A stretch of 61,770 nt of DNA, taken from assembly GCA_043101635.1 (NCBI GenBank), contig JBICIE010000267.1, forward strand, positions 1 to 61,770. Reading direction: 5' to 3'. Origin of the DNA: CAYMJK01 sp043101635 (GTDB lineage Bacteria > Planctomycetota > Phycisphaerae > Phycisphaerales > UBA1924). Positions 55,659 through 61,770 of this stretch are shown piece by piece. A program made the translations under genes and the position numbers. Within the stretch, counting starts at the first letter, position 1. Every line of letters starts with the position of its first letter. The notes below the pieces were generated by a model that did no database searches, had not been told where the DNA came from, and saw only the letters and a list, made by a program, of their open reading frames with translations.

Positions 55659-56726
55659 ATGACAGACCATCCCCTGGACCGGCGGACGTTCCTCGGCGCT
55701 GCCGCGGCAGGCGCCGCCATGGCCGCGTGGCCGTGCGCGGGGCTCGCCCGCACCCTCCAGCCGGAAGGCGATCCGGGCATCCTCGGCCACGGCGATCATC
55801 GCTTTCGCGTGGTCACCGGCTGGGGCGCACAGGATCCGGAGAAGATCCCCGTCAAGGACTGCCACGAGATGGTCCAGACGCGCGACGGCCGCATGTTCCT
55901 GTTCGGCAATGAGACCCGCAACAACATGGTCATCTACAACGCCGACGGGAAGGTGCTCGATGTCTGGGGCAATGACTACCCCGGCGGCCACGGCTGCACG
56001 CTGGCCGATGAGAACGGCGAGGAGTTCCTCTTCCTGACCGATCACGATCGGCATCAGGTCTTCAAGACCACGCTCGATGGCAGGGTGGTCCTGACGGTCG
56101 ACGCCCCGCTGGACGCCGATGAGTACGACGACGCCAACCGCTACCGCCCGACCGAGGTTGCGGTGGCGCCAAACGGCGACTTCTACGTCGCCGACGGCTA
56201 CGGCTCGCAGTACCTGCTGCACTACTCACCGAAGGGCGAACTCAAGGGCGTCTACGCCGGGCCGGGCGCAGCGCCCGACAAGTTCAACAACATGCACGGC
56301 GTGGCGCTGGACACGCGCGATCCGGCCAATCCCACGCTGCTGCTGACGGCCCGGGCCCAGAACCGCTTCAAGCGATTCAGCCTCGATGGCAAGCACATCG
56401 AGACCGTCGAACTGCCCGGCGCCTGGATCTGCCGCCCGGTGATCGCCGGCGACCTGCTGGTGTTCGCCGTGATCATCTCCGGACACGCCCAGTGGCAGAG
56501 CGACCGCTCCGGCTTCGTGGCGATTCTGGATCGGGACAACCGGGTGATCTCCTGTCCGGGTGGCCATGCGCCGGTCTATGACGAGGCCGGGCGGCTCCAG
56601 CCACTGGCGCAGGCCACGAAGACCTTCAAGCACCCGCACGATGTCTGCGTGGACCGGGATGGAAATCTGTACGTTCCGCAGTGGAACTCGGACCGGACCT
56701 ACCCGATCAAGCTGGAGCGGGTATAG
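55659..56726 (+). CDS. Tat-exported NHL-repeat beta-propeller
   Basis: 355 residues. Tat signal DRRTFLGAAAAGAAMAAW. A six-bladed NHL-type propeller follows: CHEMVQTRDGRMFLFGNE, YNADGKVLDVWGNDYPGGHG, RPTEVAVAPNGDFYVADGYG and HPHDVCVDRDGNLYVPQW are blade signatures. No catalytic residues recognised; it probably binds ligand or partner. AAAGGA precedes the ATG. In the operon it separates the two PSCyt/DUF1501 pairs. Confidence 0.85.
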   Translation: MTDHPLDRRTFLGAAAAGAAMAAWPCAGLARTLQPEGDPGILGHGDHRFRVVTGWGAQDPEKIPVKDCHEMVQTRDGRMFLFGNETRNNMVIYNADGKVLDVWGNDYPGGHGCTLADENGEEFLFLTDHDRHQVFKTTLDGRVVLTVDAPLDADEYDDANRYRPTEVAVAPNGDFYVADGYGSQYLLHYSPKGELKGVYAGPGAAPDKFNNMHGVALDTRDPANPTLLLTARAQNRFKRFSLDGKHIETVELPGAWICRPVIAGDLLVFAVIISGHAQWQSDRSGFVAILDRDNRVISCPGGHAPVYDEAGRLQPLAQATKTFKHPHDVCVDRDGNLYVPQWNSDRTYPIKLERV

Positions 56727-56753
56727 ATCATCGGTTCGAGTACGGAGGGCGCC

Positions 56754-58256
56754 ATGGTGATCGAGCATGTGTTGTGGCTGACGGCCGAGGCGGCGTCGGC
56801 GTCCGGCGGCTGGCGCATCGGCAACGCCGAGGCGTGGTGGACGCTGCTGGGGCGGCTGCACGTCCTGAGCGTGCACTTCCCGATTGCCCTGGTGATCATC
56901 GGCGCCCTGATCGAGATTGCCCGGCTGCCTCGCCGAAAGGCGGAGCCGCCGCGCAAGTGGCGTCCCAGCGGCGCCGGGCTGGCGTGCATCATCATCGGGG
57001 CGTTGATGGGCGGCATAGTCGCCTGGTCGGGCTGGGTTTACGCCGATGAGCTTGGCGCCAGCGGCGACGAGGTCACGCTGCACCGCTGGGCCGGCATCAT
57101 CGCGGCCGGTGTTGCCGGTGTCGCGGCGGTCGTCGGCCTGGTCGGCTGGTTCTCGCCGGACCGGGCCCGCCTCGCCGGGTATCGCTTCCTGGCTCTCGTT
57201 GGCGCCGTGGGCGTCGGCGTGGCCGGGCACTTCGGCGGGAGCCTGGTGCACGGCTCGAGGCACATCAGCGAGCCGCTGCGCCTGGCGCTGGGGCTGGCCC
57301 AGCCCGGGGAGCCCGAGCCTGTCATTGCCGAAGAGCCGGCTGAGCCCGAGCCGGCCGAGCCCGCACAGACTGCACCGGCCCAGCCGCAGCCCGAGGCCGC
57401 CGAAGACGAAGTAGTGGTCGCGGCAGTGAGCTTCGACCAGGTGCAGCCGATCCTGGAGAACGCCTGCTATCGATGCCACGGGCCGGAGCGCCAGCGCGGC
57501 CGCCTGCGCCTTGACACCGATGAGGGACTGTTCTCCGTTGTCGCCGCCGGCGATCGTGTTGCAAGCGAGTTGTACGACCGCATCAACCTGCCGGCGGACG
57601 ATCCCGATCGCATGCCAAAAGGCGACGACCCGCTCCCGGCAGAGGACATCGAGCTCATCGGCGCGTGGATCGACGGCCTGAGCGCCGCGGCCGCGCCGGC
57701 CGAACCGGAGCAGCCCGCCGAGGAAATCGGCCAGCCGCAGCCGGCCGACCCGGCGCCGATGCCGACGCTCACCGAAGAGCAGCGCACGACCCGCGATGCC
57801 GCGCTGGCAGCGCTGCGCGAGCGCGGCCTGGTGGCGCAGGTCGTCGCCGAGGGCGTCGACGGGTGCGAGGTGCGCCTGGTCGGCGCGGTCGAGTTCGCCG
57901 ATGAGGACCTGGCCCTGCTCGACGGGCTCGAAGGCTCCCTGCTCTGGCTCGACCTGACCGGCTCGCAGGTCACCGACGCCGGCGCTCAGACGCTCGGCCG
58001 GTTCCCGCATCTGCGCCGGCTTCGCCTGGGCGAGACCAGCCTCACCGACGCGTCGATGGCGACGTTCGGCTCGCTGAAGGAACTGGAGATGCTCGATCTG
58101 CACGCGACGCAGGTGACCGACGCCAAGCTCGGCGAACTGGCCGAACTGCCGCGTCTGCGATCGCTGTACCTGTGGAACACCCAGGCCACGCTGACCGGCG
58201 CCGCGCAGCTTCGGGCCCGCTCACCGTGGCTTGAGATCGATCTGGGCACGCCGTGA
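56754..58256 (+). CDS. DUF2231-like membrane protein fused to cytochrome c and leucine-rich repeats
   Basis: 500 residues. Four membrane helices (about 28-165: SVHFPIALVIIGALIEIARL, GLACIIIGALMGGIVAWSGW, GIIAAGVAGVAAVVGLVGWF, FLALVGAVGVGVAGHFGGSL), a Pro/Glu/Ala linker, PSCyt1 with CYRCHG at about 238, another acidic linker, then leucine-rich-repeat strands (about 370-495: LEGSLLWLDLTGSQVTDAGA and LEMLDLHATQVTDAKL). It would tether a heme and a binding platform to the inner membrane and could link the operon's redox proteins to the respiratory chain. Overlaps the next gene by four bases. Confidence 0.85.
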   Translation: MVIEHVLWLTAEAASASGGWRIGNAEAWWTLLGRLHVLSVHFPIALVIIGALIEIARLPRRKAEPPRKWRPSGAGLACIIIGALMGGIVAWSGWVYADELGASGDEVTLHRWAGIIAAGVAGVAAVVGLVGWFSPDRARLAGYRFLALVGAVGVGVAGHFGGSLVHGSRHISEPLRLALGLAQPGEPEPVIAEEPAEPEPAEPAQTAPAQPQPEAAEDEVVVAAVSFDQVQPILENACYRCHGPERQRGRLRLDTDEGLFSVVAAGDRVASELYDRINLPADDPDRMPKGDDPLPAEDIELIGAWIDGLSAAAAPAEPEQPAEEIGQPQPADPAPMPTLTEEQRTTRDAALAALRERGLVAQVVAEGVDGCEVRLVGAVEFADEDLALLDGLEGSLLWLDLTGSQVTDAGAQTLGRFPHLRRLRLGETSLTDASMATFGSLKELEMLDLHATQVTDAKLGELAELPRLRSLYLWNTQATLTGAAQLRARSPWLEIDLGTP

Positions 58257-61200
58257 GACCGGCGCCGGCAGCATGGGGCCTGGCTGTCGCGGCAGGGCTT
58301 GGCGCTGCGCTGGTTGCGGGTTCGGGCGCTGCGCCCGGCAGCGCCGAGCTTGCGGTTGCCATTTCCTTCAACCGCGACATCCGCCCGATCCTGTCGCGCT
58401 GCCTGAAGTGCCACGGGCCGGATCCGGCGGTGCGTGAGGCAGACCTGCGCCTCGATGATCCCGATCAGGTTGGGCTGCCGGCGGCCTCCGGCGCGCGCGC
58501 AATCGTGCCCGGCGACCCGGACGCCAGCGAACTGATCCGGCGCATCGCAACGCGCGATCCCGACCTGCGCATGCCGCCGCTGGAAGCCGGCGACGCCCTG
58601 ACCCCGGCCGAGATCGAACTGCTGCGCGACTGGATCGCCCAAGGCGCCGACTACCAGCGCCACTGGTCCTTCCAGCCGGTGGAGGATCCACAACCGCCGC
58701 AGGTTCCAGATGACTCCTGGGCGCAGCGCGACCTCGACCGTTTCGTGCTGGCGCGGCTGACCAGCGCCGGTCTGGCGCCCACGCCGGCAGCCGATCGCTA
58801 CGCCTTGCTCCGGCGCGTCAGCCTCGACCTGACCGGCCTGCCGCCGACGCCCGAAGAGGTCCACGCATTCATCAGCGATGCGGCGCCGGACGCGTGGGAG
58901 CGCGTCGTCGATCGCCTGCTTGCGTCGGAGCGATTCGGCGAGCGATGGGCCGCGATGTGGCTCGATCTTGCCCGCTACGCGGATACCAAGGGGTATGAGG
59001 CCGATCGCCGGCGCACCATGTGGCCGTGGCGCGACCGGCTGATCCGCGCCCTCAACGATGACATGCCGCTGGACGAGTTCACGCGCCAGCAGATCGCTGG
59101 CGATCTGCTGGCGGACCCGGCGGTCGACCAGCTCGTCGCCACCGGCTTCCACCGCAACACCATGACCAACGACGAGGGCGGCACGGATGATGAGGAGTTC
59201 CGTGTCGCCGCCGTCTTCGATCGCGTCGAGACCACGATGCAGGTCTGGATGGGCCTGACGTTCAGCTGCGCCCGCTGCCACACGCACAAGTACGACCCGA
59301 TCACCAACCGCGAGTACTACGGGCTCTACGCCTTCTTCAACCAGACCGAAGACGCCGACCGAATGGATGAGGCGCCGACACTTGCGGTACTCGGGGCCGA
59401 ACAGGAGGCCGAGCAGGAGCAACTGGCCGTCGGGATCGCAGCGCTGGAGGCGCAGATTGCCGCCGCGGCGCCGCTCGCCGAGTACGTCGATCCCGGCGAC
59501 ATTTCCGGCGTGCCGACGGCGGAGCCGGTCGAGCACATCTGGATCGATGATCGCGCGCCCGTCGGCTCGATCGAGCACCAGACCGGCGGCGAAGCGCCGT
59601 GGCCGTGGGCTGAGGGGCCGGCGCCGGCGCACGCCGGCGCGCGTGCCGCGTGGATGACCGCATCCGAATTCGCGCAGTTCTTCGCGACCGAGGCGCTGGC
59701 GCCGCTGCGCATCGGCGCCGCCGACCGTCTGTTCGCGCACGTCTGGATCGATTCGGACAGGCCCGCGCGCGAGGTCATGCTCCAGTTTCACAGTGCGCGG
59801 GCCGGATGGTCGCACCGGGCCTACTGGGGCGAGAACCTGATCGCATTCGGCGCCGATGGCACGCCTGAGCGCCTGCGCATCGGCGATCTGCCGCCGGCCG
59901 GCGCCTGGGTTCGGCTGGAAGTCGCCGCGGCAGATGTCGGACTGCGCCCCGGCGATGAAGTCAACGGCTGGGCCTTCAGCCAGCACGGTGGGCGTGTTGG
60001 GTGGGATCACGCCGGGATCGTCACATCTGCGGCCCAGGAGCGCGGCTATCGCGCCTCGCAGAGCGCCTGGGAGCGACTCGCCCGCGCGCGCGCGGAGGAT
60101 CGATTGCCTGCGGATGTGCGCGCAGCGCTGGATGCCGCTCAACCGACCGAATCGCAGTCGGCGTTGCTACGCGGCTACTACCTGCGCGAAGTGCACGAGC
60201 CGACCTGGCTGGCCACGCTGCCACTCCAGATGGAACTGGCCGGCGCCCGCGCCCGCATGACTGCGCTCGAGCAGCAGGCGCCGCGGATGCCGATCATGCG
60301 CGAGTTGCCGCCGGATCAGCAGCGCCAGACCCGTATCCTCGAGCGCGGCAGCTTTCTCTCTCCCGGCGAGACCGTCGAGCCGGGTGTGCCCGGCGCCCTG
60401 CACGGCTGGCCGGATCGCGCGCCCCGCAACCGTCTCGGTCTTGCCGACTGGTTGGTGGCGCGCGAGAATCCGCTGACATCCCGCGTGATGGTCAACCGCA
60501 TCTGGGCCCGTCTCTTTGGCGCCGGGCTGGTTGCCACCGAGGAGGACTTCGGCACGCAGGGCGCACTGCCCAGCCACCCGGAACTGCTCGACCACCTCGC
60601 CACCTTCTACATGGAGAGCGGCTGGCGCCTCAAGCCGCTGCTGCGCGAGATCGTCACGAGCGCAACGTACATGCAAAGCGCGGTCGCCGACGCCGCCACA
60701 CTCGAGGCCGATCCGGCCAATCGCCTCCTCAGCCGCGGCCCGAGCGTGCGCCTGCCGGCCGAGATGTTGCGCGATCAGGCCCTCGCCGTCAGCGAGCTGC
60801 TTTCGGACAAGATGTACGGCCCGCCCGTTTTTCCGCCGCAGCCCGATGGCGTCTGGCAGGTCGTCTACAGCGGCGACGATTGGACGACCAGCGCGGGCGA
60901 AGATCGCTACCGGCGCGCCCTGTACACCTTCTGGCGGCGCACCAGCCCCTACCCGTCGATGATGACCTTCGACGCCCCCAGCCGCGAGGTCTGCGTGTCG
61001 CGCCGCATCCGCACCAGCACGCCGCTGCAGGCGCTGATCACGCTGAACGATCCCGTCTTCGTGGAAGCGGCCCAGGCGCTGGGGCGCGCCGGCGTCGGGG
61101 CGGCAGACGACCCTGCCGCGATCGCCCGCTGGATGCTCGAGCGCGCTCTGTGCCGCCCCGCCCGTCCGCAGGAGATCGATCGGCTCGTTGAGCTGTTCGA

Positions 61201-61363
61201 CGATGAGTCAGCCTTCCAGCGCCAAGATCTCGACGCCGCCCGCACGCTCGCAACCGACCCCCTCGGCCGGCTGCCCGAAGGCGCCGACCCGGCACAGATG
61301 GCCGCGTGGACGGTCGTCGCGCAGGTCATCCTGAATCTCGATGAGATTCTGAGGAGCCAGTAG
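58253..61363 (+). CDS. Large planctomycete cytochrome c / DUF1549 / DUF1553 protein (copy 2)
   Basis: 1036 residues, a paralogue of 50504-54118. GTG start in a GTGA overlap. Hydrophobic N-terminus, PSCyt1 CLKCHG near residue 50, DUF1549 with WLDLARYADTKGYEADRRRT and CARCHTHKYDP near 341, a beta-rich insert of about 280 residues, and DUF1553 from about 722 (LGLADWLVARENPLTSRVMV, NRIWARLFG). The insert is shorter and different from copy 1, which may set substrate specificity. Its stop overlaps the next start by one base (TAGTG). Confidence 0.92.
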   Translation: MRPAPAAWGLAVAAGLGAALVAGSGAAPGSAELAVAISFNRDIRPILSRCLKCHGPDPAVREADLRLDDPDQVGLPAASGARAIVPGDPDASELIRRIATRDPDLRMPPLEAGDALTPAEIELLRDWIAQGADYQRHWSFQPVEDPQPPQVPDDSWAQRDLDRFVLARLTSAGLAPTPAADRYALLRRVSLDLTGLPPTPEEVHAFISDAAPDAWERVVDRLLASERFGERWAAMWLDLARYADTKGYEADRRRTMWPWRDRLIRALNDDMPLDEFTRQQIAGDLLADPAVDQLVATGFHRNTMTNDEGGTDDEEFRVAAVFDRVETTMQVWMGLTFSCARCHTHKYDPITNREYYGLYAFFNQTEDADRMDEAPTLAVLGAEQEAEQEQLAVGIAALEAQIAAAAPLAEYVDPGDISGVPTAEPVEHIWIDDRAPVGSIEHQTGGEAPWPWAEGPAPAHAGARAAWMTASEFAQFFATEALAPLRIGAADRLFAHVWIDSDRPAREVMLQFHSARAGWSHRAYWGENLIAFGADGTPERLRIGDLPPAGAWVRLEVAAADVGLRPGDEVNGWAFSQHGGRVGWDHAGIVTSAAQERGYRASQSAWERLARARAEDRLPADVRAALDAAQPTESQSALLRGYYLREVHEPTWLATLPLQMELAGARARMTALEQQAPRMPIMRELPPDQQRQTRILERGSFLSPGETVEPGVPGALHGWPDRAPRNRLGLADWLVARENPLTSRVMVNRIWARLFGAGLVATEEDFGTQGALPSHPELLDHLATFYMESGWRLKPLLREIVTSATYMQSAVADAATLEADPANRLLSRGPSVRLPAEMLRDQALAVSELLSDKMYGPPVFPPQPDGVWQVVYSGDDWTTSAGEDRYRRALYTFWRRTSPYPSMMTFDAPSREVCVSRRIRTSTPLQALITLNDPVFVEAAQALGRAGVGAADDPAAIARWMLERALCRPARPQEIDRLVELFDDESAFQRQDLDAARTLATDPLGRLPEGADPAQMAAWTVVAQVILNLDEILRSQ

Positions 61364-61770
61364 TGGATCCGCGCCTGGACATGATGCGCGACGTCACTCG
61401 CCGGCACTTCCTCGGCCAGGCCGCGATGGGCGTCGGCTCGATTGCGCTGGGTTCCCTGCTTGCGCGCGCAGCCGGGGCAGCGCCGCCCGCGCCGGCTGCC
61501 GGCGTCCCCCACTTCGCCCAGCGCGCCAAACGCGTGATTTACCTGCACATGGCCGGCTCCCCGCCGCAGCTTGACCTGCTCGACCCCAAGCCCATGCTCA
61601 ACCGCATGCACGGGCAGGACGCCCCTGATGAGCTGTACAAGGGCGACCGCTTCGCCTTCATCAAGGGCACGCCGACCATCCTGGGCTCGCCGTACCAGTT
61701 CCGGCAGCGCGGCAAGGCGGGCCTGTGGGTCTCCGAACTCATGCCGCGGTTTGCGGAGATCGCCGACGAG
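61363..61770 (+). CDS. DUF1501 Tat protein, copy 2, cut by window end
   Basis: First 136 codons of a second DUF1501 protein. GTG start with GAGGAG upstream. Tat signal TRRHFLGQAAMGVGSIALGS, then RAKRVIYLHMAGSPPQLDLL and DPKPMLNRMHG, colinear with copy 1 at 54115. The frame is open to the right edge. Confidence 0.9.
   Translation, partial: MDPRLDMMRDVTRRHFLGQAAMGVGSIALGSLLARAAGAAPPAPAAGVPHFAQRAKRVIYLHMAGSPPQLDLLDPKPMLNRMHGQDAPDELYKGDRFAFIKGTPTILGSPYQFRQRGKAGLWVSELMPRFAEIADE

Noticed and set aside
57986..60142. A 718-codon open frame on the minus strand
   Set aside because: Antisense to the PSCyt/DUF1549 gene; low-complexity Arg/Gly-rich product.

Overview
The window is 61.8 kb of GC-rich bacterial chromosome, most likely from a planctomycete of the class Phycisphaerae. 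Two things point there. At least ten genes, most of them with secretion signals, end in a double EF-hand (dockerin-like) tail that finishes in Gly-Cys. The right end is an operon of planctomycete-type cytochrome c / DUF1549 / DUF1553 / DUF1501 proteins. No rRNA, tRNA, CRISPR array, insertion sequence or prophage was found.

Layout. 0.1-14.8 kb is housekeeping and envelope: a fatty acid desaturase (left end possibly cut), isocitrate dehydrogenase, Sua5 and a TolC-type efflux protein on the minus strand; an SH3-domain protein, a FIST sensor and a fused AroD-AroE on the plus strand; two FabZ-like dehydratases around a long acyl carrier protein; RecO; an HDOD regulator; an M16 protease. 14.9-30.3 kb is accessory: a protein whose C-terminal half is read through from several palindromic repeats, an orphan ABC ATPase, a metallo-hydrolase, a GAF/degenerate GGDEF protein, TruA, a glycosyltransferase and six of the Gly-Cys tailed proteins. 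30.4-36.1 kb holds a GH13 amylase, a zinc metalloprotease and two paralogous Gly-Cys tailed proteins, with small hairpin repeats and two look-alike promoters between them. 36.2-38.9 kb holds an orphan nuoD and a lower-GC AAA ATPase.

39-43.3 kb is a minus-strand block in which Fic, ferritin, a Gly-Cys tailed protein and an ATP-grasp ligase are packed with overlapping or nearly touching ends, followed by a VIT-type iron/manganese transporter. An array of ACTATTGG half-sites covers the predicted fic promoter and looks like an autoregulatory operator. 43.4-47.1 kb holds a thioredoxin-fold/TPR protein, a candidate small RNA, an AhpD-like peroxidase, a sigma region-4-like protein and a cyclopropane fatty acid synthase.

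The strongest observation is the AhpD-like gene at 44933-45544. Its active site reads Cys-Phe-Tyr-TGA, the frame continues intact into the rest of the family, and a 7-bp stem with a GGTCT loop lies 24 nt after the TGA. This fits a selenoprotein with a CxxU active site and a bacterial SECIS element. It is preceded by a tiny sigma region-4-like gene, and a terminator-bearing candidate sRNA runs into its 3' end from the opposite strand.

47.2-61.8 kb is one plus-strand operon of eight genes, with overlapping stops and starts at most junctions. It encodes a secreted beta-propeller/cytochrome c dehydrogenase, a DUF1080 lipoprotein, two tandem pairs of PSCyt/DUF1549/DUF1553 plus DUF1501 proteins, a Tat-exported NHL propeller, and a membrane/cytochrome c/leucine-rich-repeat fusion. 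The set is probably for periplasmic oxidation or breakdown of a polysaccharide-type substrate; the substrate cannot be read from the sequence.
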